Assembly (NCBI GenBank): GCA_003553165.1
Contig: PUOZ01000301.1
Coordinates: 1-12,852 of the forward strand
Reading direction: 5' to 3'
Length of the DNA: 12,852 nt
Source of the DNA: Thioalkalivibrio sp.
GTDB lineage: Bacteria; Pseudomonadota; Gammaproteobacteria; Ectothiorhodospirales; Ectothiorhodospiraceae
Below are positions 1 to 5,988 of the stretch, piece after piece. Both the position numbers and the translations under genes were made by a program. Positions within the stretch are counted from its first letter, which is position 1; each line of letters begins with the position of its first letter. The notes beneath the pieces were generated by a model that did not search any database, had not been told where the DNA came from, and worked only from the letters and a program-made list of their open reading frames with translations.

Positions 1-583
1 ATTCGATCATCTCCACCGCCGCCGTGATGGAACCCTCGCTGGCCCACGGGGTCTCGAAACGACTGCGCGGGATCACCGGGGCGTCGGTCGTCTCCCGCGC
101 GATGTCCTCGGGCAGTTCCAGGTGTACCGCACCGGGGCGTTCGTCCTCGGCACGCCGGAAGGCTTCGCGCACCCGGGACGGGATATTGGAAGCGCTGCTG
201 ATCTGGCGTGTGTACTTGGTGATGGGCTGCATCATGTCGACCACGTCCAGGATCTGGAATTCGCCTTGCTTGCTGGCCTTGATCGGCTTCTGTCCCGTGA
301 TCATCAGCATCGGCATCGCGCCCAATTGGGCATAGGCCGCTGCCGTCACGAGATTGGTCGCGCCAGGGCCGAGGGTCGACAGGCAGACCCCGGTGCGTCC
401 GGTCAGTCGCCCGTAGGTGGCGGCCATGAAGCCCGCAGCCTGTTCGTGACGGGTCAGGATCAGCCGGATCGAGGACTGCCGCAGGGATTCCAGCAGATCC
501 AGGTTTTCCTCTCCGGGAATCCCGAACAGATATTCGACGCCTTCGGATTCCAATGCCTGAACGAACAGATCCGATGCCTTCAT
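1..583 (-). CDS. Acetolactate synthase large subunit-like ThDP enzyme (partial, N-terminal part)
   Basis: The first 194 residues of a thiamine-diphosphate enzyme of the acetolactate synthase large-subunit family run off the left edge; full-length members are about 550 residues. The family condenses two pyruvates to acetolactate, for branched-chain amino acids or the acetoin route. Visible signs are the opening MKASDLFVQALESEGVEYLF, the GIPGEENLDLLESL segment, RHEQAAGFMA with the catalytic Glu at about residue 47, a LGPGATNL loop near residue 75, and MLMITGQKP. This is the ThDP-binding pyrimidine domain. The start is an ATG (complement of 581-583) preceded by an AAGGGGG-type ribosome site about nine bases upstream. 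The catabolic/AlsS-like style of the N-terminus is closer than classic IlvB, but other ThDP enzymes (glyoxylate carboligase, oxalyl-CoA decarboxylase) cannot be fully excluded without the C-terminal half. Confidence 0.88.
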   Translation of the reverse strand, partial: MKASDLFVQALESEGVEYLFGIPGEENLDLLESLRQSSIRLILTRHEQAAGFMAATYGRLTGRTGVCLSTLGPGATNLVTAAAYAQLGAMPMLMITGQKPIKASKQGEFQILDVVDMMQPITKYTRQISSASNIPSRVREAFRRAEDERPGAVHLELPEDIARETTDAPVIPRSRFETPWASEGSITAAVEMIE

Positions 584-1062
584 GGGCCGTTTCCCCCTTC
601 GTGTAGCCGTGCTGTACAGGAATGGTGCGGATTCTCGCAGGGATCCTCCGTATGGGTAAGGCAATAGCGCGGCATGAATCGTTCGGAATCGGCCTCCGCA
701 AATAGAACCCTATGGGTTTTTACCGATGGCAGGGATCACGGACTGAAGCCAGTTTTCCCGGTAGCAACACCAAGCTGGAGAGAGCCCATGGAGGTTGGAG
801 ACGAGAACGGGGTGGACGACATCTGGTTGATGCCACGCGGCGCCTGATGACCGAGTCCGGGAGCGTCGGCCGGGCTGTCCATGCTCGCAAACCAGCGTTG
901 TCCCAGGTACCCGGCTTCCTCCAGGCAAGGACCCCCGCGGAGTTGCCGGTGCCGACGACGGGGCAGAGCAGGTAACCGCTGCTACGTAAAGATCCGTATG
1001 CCCAAGCGTCGGACTCGGCCATAGGCTTTGCAGTCACAGGCCACGAAAAAGAGGATCTAACA
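584..1062. other. 479-bp intergenic region without a supported gene
   Basis: This gap separates the divergent acetolactate-synthase-like gene from the hvf operon. Small overlapping open frames exist on both strands (712-975 plus; 720-1037 and 710-928 minus), but they lie on top of one another, are rich in Arg, Ser and Pro, and resemble no family I recognise, so I do not call them genes. The right end carries a candidate ECF-type promoter (972-998) and the ribosome site GAGGA (1051-1055) for the first hvf gene. The stretch 720-970 could be a remnant of a lost gene or a long regulatory leader; I see no convincing RNA structure in it. Confidence 0.6.
972..998 (+). promoter_or_regulatory. Candidate ECF-sigma promoter for the hvf operon
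   Basis: GTAACC at 972-977 is followed after 17 bases by CGTA at 995-998. A GTAACC -35 with a CG-rich -10 about 16-17 bases later is the shape of ECF-sigma promoters. From memory, it is close to the motif reported for SigF of Caulobacter crescentus, which controls metal-stress operons encoding the related bufferins. Transcription would start near 1005, leaving a leader of about 58 bases before the hvfX ATG. No sigma or anti-sigma gene is in the window. The match is short and unverified. Confidence 0.38.
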
Positions 1063-1674
1063 ATGCTGACGGCACTTGCGGTACGCGCTCAGAGGCTGCT
1101 GGACACGACACGGGCAGTGGACTTCCTGGCGCCGTTGCTGTTGCGGCTGTACCTGGCACCGATTTTCTGGATGGCAGGGACCAACAAACTCGACGGCTTC
1201 CTGCCCAAGGAGAACGTCGTGATGTGGTACGGCAATCCGGACTGGGGTCTGGGGATGCCGCTTCCCTATCTGATGGTATTGTTGTCCGCGTATGCCGAGG
1301 TGCTGGGGGCGATCGCGTTGCTGATCGGACTGGCGACGCGCTGGTTCTCGATTCCGCTGATGATCACGATGGTGGTGGCCGCCATCACGGTGCACCTGGA
1401 GCACGGCTGGCAGCGCATCTCCGATCCAATGATGTGCCTGTTCAACTGTTCCGGCATCGAGGCAGCGCAGATGCGGCTGGATCGGGCCAAGTCGATCCTG
1501 CAGGAGCACGGCAACTACAACTGGCTGACCGAGACCGGCAACTTCGTGGTCGTGAACAACGGCATCGAGATGGCCGCGACGTTCTTCGTGATGCTACTGG
1601 TGCTGTTCTTCTGGGGCGGCGGCCGGTATCTGAGTGTGGACTACTACATCCGTCGCAAGGTGATGGGTAGTTGA
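1063..1674 (+). CDS. hvfX: DoxX-type membrane protein of copper-peptide operon (HvfX family)
   Basis: This 203-residue integral membrane protein is of the DoxX superfamily, in the version found with HvfA/B/C operons. Four hydrophobic spans are visible at about 21-39, 68-90, 95-112 and 168-186. Segments I associate with this subtype are MAGTNKLDGF (38-47), WLTETGNFVVVNNGIE (154-169) and the end GGGRYLSVDYYIRRK. Possible metal ligands are H111 and H114 in HLEHGW and C125 and C129 in the loop between spans 3 and 4; that role is inference. Family knowledge places such proteins in the inner membrane beside peptide-maturation genes, with unclear function (redox or copper handling of the modified peptide). 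The ATG has a GAGGA site seven bases upstream. It is first in the operon, 80 bases before hvfA. It could also be annotated simply as a DoxX family protein. Confidence 0.85.
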   Translation: MLTALAVRAQRLLDTTRAVDFLAPLLLRLYLAPIFWMAGTNKLDGFLPKENVVMWYGNPDWGLGMPLPYLMVLLSAYAEVLGAIALLIGLATRWFSIPLMITMVVAAITVHLEHGWQRISDPMMCLFNCSGIEAAQMRLDRAKSILQEHGNYNWLTETGNFVVVNNGIEMAATFFVMLLVLFFWGGGRYLSVDYYIRRKVMGS

Positions 1675-1754
1675 AGCAAGGCTGCATGCGGCAGCCATCA
1701 ATCAAGCGGGCCTGGCCCGTGGACCAAGCAAGACCAACCGAAGAGGACGAAACG

Positions 1755-2081
1755 ATGAAAAACGAACTTTTTTCCAGCAAGACGATGTTGACAGCGGGTG
1801 TGTCCGGTGCCGCGGTGGCGAGCCCGGCGTTTGCGGCGATGGACCTGGATCCAGGATTTGAAGCTGTGGCCGACGATGAGGCGCTGCTGGTGGCCGAAGG
1901 TGCCTGCGGCGAGGGCACCTGCGGTGGCAGCAGCAGCGGCGGTGAAGAAGGCAGCTGTGGCGAGGGTACCTGCGGCGGAAACAGCGGCGGTGAAGAAGGC
2001 AGCTGTGGCGAGGGTACCTGCGGCGGAACCAGCAGCGGGGAGGAAGGCAGCTGTGGCGAAGGTGCCTGCGGTGGTGGCTGA
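1755..2081 (+). CDS. hvfA: Secreted Cys-rich RiPP metallophore precursor with eight EGxCG motifs (HvfA-like)
   Basis: This 108-residue precursor is of the HvfA/bufferin type, whose relatives carry EGKCG motifs where Cys residues become copper-binding heterocycles. Residues 1-27 form a Sec signal peptide: MKNELFSSK, a hydrophobic core, then ASPAFA before A28. An acidic leader-like segment follows (28-47). Then come eight EGxCG motifs at residues 48, 53, 65, 70, 81, 86, 97 and 102, in four pairs with Gly/Ser/Asn/Thr linkers, giving Cys 51, 56, 68, 73, 84, 89, 100 and 105. Unlike the usual EGKCG, the variable position is Ala, Ser or Thr in all eight. The predicted mature part has about 17 acidic and no Lys, Arg or His residues. 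I chose ATG 1755 because GAGG lies eight bases upstream and the signal peptide starts there; an in-frame upstream extension to 1671 would spoil it. The 3' end overlaps hvfB. The assignment rests on motif plus neighbours. Confidence 0.88.
   Translation: MKNELFSSKTMLTAGVSGAAVASPAFAAMDLDPGFEAVADDEALLVAEGACGEGTCGGSSSGGEEGSCGEGTCGGNSGGEEGSCGEGTCGGTSSGEEGSCGEGACGGG
1934..2028 (+). repeat. 48-bp tandem repeat inside hvfA
   Basis: Two 47-bp copies, 1934-1980 and 1982-2028, are identical base for base and offset by 48 bases (16 codons). A third, diverged unit follows to about 2078, and a first, more diverged unit precedes at about 1896-1930. Each unit encodes one pair of EGxCG motifs plus a linker. 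The identity extends to synonymous positions, which points to recent duplication or ongoing gene conversion of the peptide repeat. Confidence 0.95.
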
Positions 2082-2979
2082 GGAACGGCTCCTGGCGCAC
2101 CCGGCCCGCGTGAGCGGGCCGGGACTGGGACTGCGGCGGGCCCTTCTGGGCCCGTTCGCTCGTCAGCCGGAGGCGCTGGAGCGGCTGGGTTTTCTCGAGG
2201 CGGCTCCAGAGAACTGGATGCATCTGGGCGGACGTCTGGGTCGCGCCTTTCGTTCGTACACCGAGGCGCATCCGTTTGTCTGTCACGGGCTGTCGCTGGA
2301 CATTGGCGGGCCGCGGCCTCTGGACCTGGACTTTCTGCGCTCGTTGCGGGCGTTTCTGGACACCCACGGGATTGACGACTATAGCGAGCACCTGTCGGCC
2401 TGCGGCGATGCGCGGGGGCATCTGTACGACCTGATGCCGATCCCGTTCACCGAGGGGGCCGTGCATTACGTTGCGGACCGCGTGCGACAGGTACAGGAGG
2501 TTCTCGGTCGGCGGCTGGCGCTGGAGAACGTGTCCTACTATGCGCCGTTGGGCGGCGAGTTGGACGAGGCCACGTTCATTCGGGCGGTGCTGGAGGAAGC
2601 CGACTGTGATCTGCTTCTGGACGTGAACAACATTGTGGTGAACAGCATCAACCACCGTTATGACCCGGTGACGTTTCTGGATGCATTGCCGCTGGAGCGT
2701 ACGCGGTACATCCACCTCGCCGGTCACGAGGAGGAGGCCGAGGACCTGCGGGTGGACACGCACGGTCGCCCGGTCGGGGCGGCGGCTTGGGAGCTGCTGG
2801 CGGCCACCTACGAGCGCCTGGGTCCGGTGCCGACCTTGCTGGAACGGGACTTCAACTTCCCGCCGCTGGAGGAACTGTTGCAGGAGGTCGACCGAATCCG
2901 GACCCTGCAGGAACAGGCGCCGCGGGTCTCTGAGGACGCCACGAAGAAGCGTTTGTGGGAGCAGGTGGCATATGCCTGA
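2071..2979 (+). CDS. hvfB: DUF692 multinuclear non-heme iron peptide maturase (HvfB family)
   Basis: This 302-residue TIM-barrel enzyme is of the DUF692/MNIO family. Relatives (MbnB, HvfB, BufB) use two or three irons and oxygen to oxidise Cys residues of a precursor peptide. Family landmarks in order are GLGLRRALL (19-26), ENWM (47-50), CHGLSLDIGG (71-80), YSEHLS (104-109), ENVSYY (152-157), LLLDVNNIVVNSINH (181-195), HLAGHE (215-220), VDTHG (228-232) and LLERD (256-260). The conserved Glu, His, Asp and Asn residues in these blocks are the usual metal ligands. The start is uncertain: GTG 2071 or GTG 2074 (GAAGGTG site upstream), or GTG 2110 for a 289-residue form. Either early start lies inside the last codons of hvfA, implying translational coupling. 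The frame stays open upstream through hvfA, but that part is a shadow of the Cys repeats. Its substrate is very probably HvfA. Confidence 0.92.
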   Translation: MVAEERLLAHPARVSGPGLGLRRALLGPFARQPEALERLGFLEAAPENWMHLGGRLGRAFRSYTEAHPFVCHGLSLDIGGPRPLDLDFLRSLRAFLDTHGIDDYSEHLSACGDARGHLYDLMPIPFTEGAVHYVADRVRQVQEVLGRRLALENVSYYAPLGGELDEATFIRAVLEEADCDLLLDVNNIVVNSINHRYDPVTFLDALPLERTRYIHLAGHEEEAEDLRVDTHGRPVGAAAWELLAATYERLGPVPTLLERDFNFPPLEELLQEVDRIRTLQEQAPRVSEDATKKRLWEQVAYA

Positions 2980-3751
2980 TTTGGACTTCCAGCAGGTGCA
3001 GCAGGCGCTGGCCGATCACCTGCGCGATCCGGAGCGGTTCCCGCCGCCAGCGGACATCGAACCGCGCAGGCTCGCGATCTATCGTCGGCTGTTCTACAAC
3101 AATGTGCTCAATCTACTCAGCGCCGGTTTTCCGGTATTGAAGTCGGTTGTCGGTCCGGAGCAGTGGGGCCCTCTAGTGCGCGACTTTTACCGCGATCACG
3201 ATTCCCACACGCCGTATTTTCCCCAGTTTGGCGAGGAGTTTGTCCGTTACCTGGCGGAGGAACGGAGGCCCCGGGAGGGAGACCGGCCGTTCATGGCGGA
3301 ACTGGCGCACTTCGAGCGGGTGGAGAGGACCCTGCTGAACGCCCCGAACGCGAGGCCTTCAGCCCGGACGAAGCGGGCTTCGGACCCGTTATCGGGGGTC
3401 CCGCTTCTAGCTCCCGAGGCTCGGCTGCTGGCCTACGAGTTCCCGGTGCATCGCATCGGCGAGAACTTCAAGCCAGACCAGCCGGGAGAGGATCCAACCT
3501 ACCTGCTGGCATACCGAGCCGGTCCGAAGCGCGTACGCTTTGCGGAGTTGAATGCGCTGGGTGCCCGACTCCTCTGGCGTGTCCAGGAGGAACGCTGCAC
3601 CGGGGACGAACAGATCCGCCGTACCCTGGATGACTTTGGCCTGGACCAGGAGGAGACCCTGTATCGTCAGGGCGAGAGGCTGCTGAGGCGCTTCCGGAAG
3701 CTGGGTGTGCTGGTGGTGTCGGCGCCGGACGCGGTGACGGTCGCGCATTGA
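2972..3751 (+). CDS. hvfC: DUF2063 partner protein of the peptide maturase (HvfC family)
   Basis: This 259-residue cytoplasmic protein has an N-terminal DUF2063 domain (about residues 3-95), recognisable by IEPRRLAIYRRLFYNNVLNLL (29-49), GFPVLKSVVG (52-61), W65 and FYRDHDSHTPYFPQFGEEFVRYL (72-94). MAELAHFERVE follows at 108-118. The second half (about 145-245) resembles the partner-protein fold of MNIO systems and ends in a helical segment with LDDFGLDQEETLYRQGERLLRRF. In characterised systems (MbnC, HvfC, BufC) such partners bind the precursor leader and form a complex with the iron enzyme; that role here follows from family and position. ATG 2972 overlaps the hvfB end by eight bases, again suggesting coupled translation. 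A basic insert at about 126-137 (NARPSARTKRAS) is unusual and might contact the very acidic precursor; that is speculation. Confidence 0.9.
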   Translation: MPDLDFQQVQQALADHLRDPERFPPPADIEPRRLAIYRRLFYNNVLNLLSAGFPVLKSVVGPEQWGPLVRDFYRDHDSHTPYFPQFGEEFVRYLAEERRPREGDRPFMAELAHFERVERTLLNAPNARPSARTKRASDPLSGVPLLAPEARLLAYEFPVHRIGENFKPDQPGEDPTYLLAYRAGPKRVRFAELNALGARLLWRVQEERCTGDEQIRRTLDDFGLDQEETLYRQGERLLRRFRKLGVLVVSAPDAVTVAH

Positions 3752-3860
3752 GGCCCCGGCCTCCCGGCGGAGTGGAACGAGGAACCAGGGCTCAGGGGCC
3801 GTGCCCTGCGGCCACCTTCTGCCGTTTCCAGATCAACGGCCAGTGCCCGGACGCGCCAGA

Positions 3861-3866
3861 AGGAGG
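3861..3866 (+). promoter_or_regulatory. Strong ribosome site that fixes a GTG start
   Basis: AGGAGG lies ten bases before the GTG at 3877. The reading frame is open from 3748, but the extra 43 codons are Pro/Gly/Arg-rich with no ribosome site, so this site decides the start of the downstream membrane protein. Confidence 0.75.
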
Positions 3867-3876
3867 TGCAAGCGTC

Positions 3877-5793
3877 GTGCCCGAAAACGAAGTCTCCCCG
3901 CTGCTGCCGCGTTTCCGCGAAGGGTTGCGCTGGTCGACGCAGCTTGGCGGTCGGTTCCTGCGCGTGGCGCCTGGCGGCACGATCCTCGTGGTGCTGGCCA
4001 CACTCCTCTCGCAGGTGGCGATGCTGCTGGCCTTCTTCCTGCCCCTGAAGGTCGTGATCCTGCTGGGCTCCGAGCGGACCCCGCGCTACTTCCCGGACGC
4101 TCTCGCGGACCTTGATCGGAACACGCTGATCGTCGGTCTGACGCTGGCGACGGTGGGGGCCTTCGGGACCTTCCTCCTGGCGGAGCGACTGATCCGTCTG
4201 GGATCCGACCACGGGGCGCGCAGGATTCTGGAGCGCAGCCGCAAGGTCGTTCTCTTCGAGAACCAGGACGCGATCGCCACGCGGGCCTACCGGCGCTACG
4301 CGGCGATTCCGGCCGGGCTGGTGTTCGTGCTTCTGGGGTCGGGCGTGCTGGGTCTGCTGTATCCCGCGGTACTGGGGCTTCTGATGGCGTTCCTGTTCCT
4401 GGTCGCGCTGCTGGTTATGCTCGGAAGCCGGCTAAGCGGCGCGCTGCGCCAAAAGCTGCTGTCCCCTCCCGGCGCGTGGCTTCCCGGGATCGCGGGCCTC
4501 GGGTTTCTGCTGGTGTTCGTATGGCTGGTCGCGGACCATCTGTACCGCGATCCGCCGGGCCTGCTCGCCGCGATCGTGGCGCTGTTGCTGGCACGGCAGA
4601 TGCTGAACCGGCTGGCAGGAATGGTGACCGGCCTCGTCTCCCTGAATCACGAGCGACCGCGTCTGGACGCCCTTTTCTTCCATCATCGGGTGTTTCAGCG
4701 TCGCCGGCACGGGCGCGGCGACGGCCTGTGGGCGTTGCTGGACGCTGCCGCCCGCGAGGACTGGGTGCCAAGGGTGTTGAGCGAACTGGAGGGCATCCCG
4801 GCGCGGGTGCGCGGTAGCGAGTGGTGGCAGACCCGGGTGCCGGACGTGGTCGCGATCCATTGCGAGATGGAGGATTCCGGGCCGCGTCTGCTCAAGGTCT
4901 TCGGGCCCAACCGTTCCGGGGAGGCGCGCCACGAGGCCAGTCTGCTGGCGGATTCTCCCGCGGGCCTGCCGGCCCCGGGCTGGATTGGCGCCACCACGAT
5001 CGACGACCTTCATTGCCATGTCCTGCGACTGCCCGAGGACACGGCGAGGGTCGCCGCCCGCCTGGAGCCGACGCTGGAGGATGGCGGTCGCTCGGTGGAT
5101 CCTGCCGCTGCGTCGGCTTCCGGGGGGGCGGGAGACTCCGGAGACCTGGGGCCTGCCGGGGAAGGAGCGGCGGCCGTCGATCTCGCGGAGCTGGCAGATC
5201 GGTTCCGGCGGTCATTGATCGCGGTGGAACCGCCCGAAGAGCTCGCCGGGCGCTACGGGCGCTCGCGTCCGTTGCTCTGGCAACGTCTCGACCGGGCGAT
5301 CTTCGAGCGCGTGCGGCTCGTGGCCGACGCCGCCACGAGTGACCGCATCGACGACCTGCTTGCCGATTTCGAGGCCATCCTGGAACGGGTCCGGAGTCTG
5401 CCGTGGGTATTCGTGAACCGTCAGCTGAACCCGGAGACGCTGGCCACGGCGGGCGATGACGTGATCGCCCTGCACTGGGGGCGCTGGGGTCTGGAAACGC
5501 TGGGCACGGCCTGGCCGCTGAGCGCTCTGGAACCCGACGCGCTCGCAGACCTCCTGGCGGAGGCGGGGCGTCAGCGTCCGGCACTGGCCGAAGTGCCTCC
5601 GGCGGCCGTGCGCCTGGCCGGGCTGCTGTCACTGGTGGAACGCCTGTACCTCGCCCAGCGCTATGCCGACATCCTTGAGTTGATTCCCGAGTTGGAAAAG
5701 ACATGGCGGGTTCTCGGCTGTGGCAGCGAGCCGCCGGCCGGGCACGGCCCGGCCACCCTTTCCGACCAGGGAAACTCGGATCAGGGATCATGA
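3877..5793 (+). CDS. Multi-span membrane protein fused to a degenerate APH/kinase-like domain
   Basis: This 638-residue protein does not match a named family I recognise. The N-terminal half has about six hydrophobic spans (about 35-64, 83-103, 145-163, 164-183, 203-220, 227-240), with a layout like an ABC-exporter transmembrane domain but no Walker motifs anywhere. The C-terminal part (about 300-575) reads like an aminoglycoside-phosphotransferase fold: LLKVFGP with K340, then RHEASLL with E353, then VFVNRQLNPETLA (511-523) and IALHWGRWGLETLG (530-543). The last two align with the HGDLHPGN and DWG blocks of APH kinases, but the catalytic Asp is Gln (Q516), the Asn is Thr (T521) and the metal Asp is His (H533), which suggests a pseudokinase. 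A Gly/Ala/Ser-rich linker sits at about 410-430. It starts 125 bases after hvfC on the same strand, so co-transcription is possible but not shown. The domain reading is inference from motif layout. Confidence 0.7.
   Translation: MPENEVSPLLPRFREGLRWSTQLGGRFLRVAPGGTILVVLATLLSQVAMLLAFFLPLKVVILLGSERTPRYFPDALADLDRNTLIVGLTLATVGAFGTFLLAERLIRLGSDHGARRILERSRKVVLFENQDAIATRAYRRYAAIPAGLVFVLLGSGVLGLLYPAVLGLLMAFLFLVALLVMLGSRLSGALRQKLLSPPGAWLPGIAGLGFLLVFVWLVADHLYRDPPGLLAAIVALLLARQMLNRLAGMVTGLVSLNHERPRLDALFFHHRVFQRRRHGRGDGLWALLDAAAREDWVPRVLSELEGIPARVRGSEWWQTRVPDVVAIHCEMEDSGPRLLKVFGPNRSGEARHEASLLADSPAGLPAPGWIGATTIDDLHCHVLRLPEDTARVAARLEPTLEDGGRSVDPAAASASGGAGDSGDLGPAGEGAAAVDLAELADRFRRSLIAVEPPEELAGRYGRSRPLLWQRLDRAIFERVRLVADAATSDRIDDLLADFEAILERVRSLPWVFVNRQLNPETLATAGDDVIALHWGRWGLETLGTAWPLSALEPDALADLLAEAGRQRPALAEVPPAAVRLAGLLSLVERLYLAQRYADILELIPELEKTWRVLGCGSEPPAGHGPATLSDQGNSDQGS
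5736..5754 (+). terminator. Perfect 8-bp GC hairpin near the end of the membrane-pseudokinase gene
   Basis: GGCCGGGC (5736-5743), loop ACG, GCCCGGCC (5747-5754) is a perfect GC-only stem. It lies inside the last codons and is followed by only a short T-containing stretch (ACCCTTTCC), so terminator activity is doubtful; it may simply reflect GC-rich coding sequence. Confidence 0.2.
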
Positions 5794-5825
5794 CGGCGGC
5801 GCAGCGTAGAGACTGGAGGTTCAGG

Positions 5826-5982
5826 ATGGCCGTATTGCTGCTCCCAGAGCCTCCTGTTCTGGGTGGTCTTCGTCACCCGTCTCGTGCCGCTGTTTTCGTT
5901 CGCCCTGATCAGCTACGCCGCTGGCATCACCGTGATCAGCGCCTGGCGGTTTGCACTCGCGACCCTGATCGGCATGCTGCCG
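5826..5982 (+). pseudogene. Truncated, frameshifted TVP38/TMEM64 (DedA-like) membrane protein remnant
   Basis: The frame through 5848-5982 encodes SLLFWVVFVTRLVPLFSFA followed by LISYAAGITVISAWRFALAT and LIGMLP. This is the conserved core of the TVP38/TMEM64 family (RLxPxFxF...SYxAGxT...FxxATxxGxxP). Intact members are roughly 200-240 residues; here the N-terminal two spans and everything after GMLP are missing. An ATG with a GGAGG ribosome site exists at 5826, but it reads in another frame (MAVLLLPEPPV), so a frameshift or deletion separates start and core. The core is cut off a few bases before the end of the converging methyltransferase gene, consistent with a deletion join at about 5983. 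Intact relatives are membrane transport or scramblase-like proteins; this copy cannot be functional. Confidence 0.75.
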
Positions 5983-5988
5983 AGTCCA

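Noticed and set aside
706..720. Small AACCC-TAT-GGGTT hairpin followed by Ts
   Set aside because: Only a 5-bp stem, and not placed after any gene end on the plus strand; too weak for a terminator.
720..1037. 105-codon minus-strand frame upstream of hvfX
   Set aside because: Overlaps another frame on the plus strand and the candidate promoter, has no ribosome site and no recognised family.
1934..2078. CRISPR-like regular repeat spacing of 48 bp
   Set aside because: Repeats are contiguous, lie within a coding frame and encode EGxCG pairs; there are no variable spacers.
1702..2763. 353-codon minus-strand frame across hvfA and hvfB
   Set aside because: Shadow of the GC-rich repeats and hvfB; Arg/Cys/His runs with no motif and no ribosome site.
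3750..3763. GAGGCC-CC-GGCCTC palindrome at the hvfC stop
   Set aside because: Two-base loop and no T tract; likely chance in GC-rich DNA.
3748..3876. Longer N-terminus for the membrane-pseudokinase protein
   Set aside because: The extra 43 codons lack a ribosome site and look non-coding, while AGGAGG sits correctly before GTG 3877.
4892..5791. 299-codon minus-strand frame
   Set aside because: Pro/Arg-rich shadow of the membrane-pseudokinase gene.
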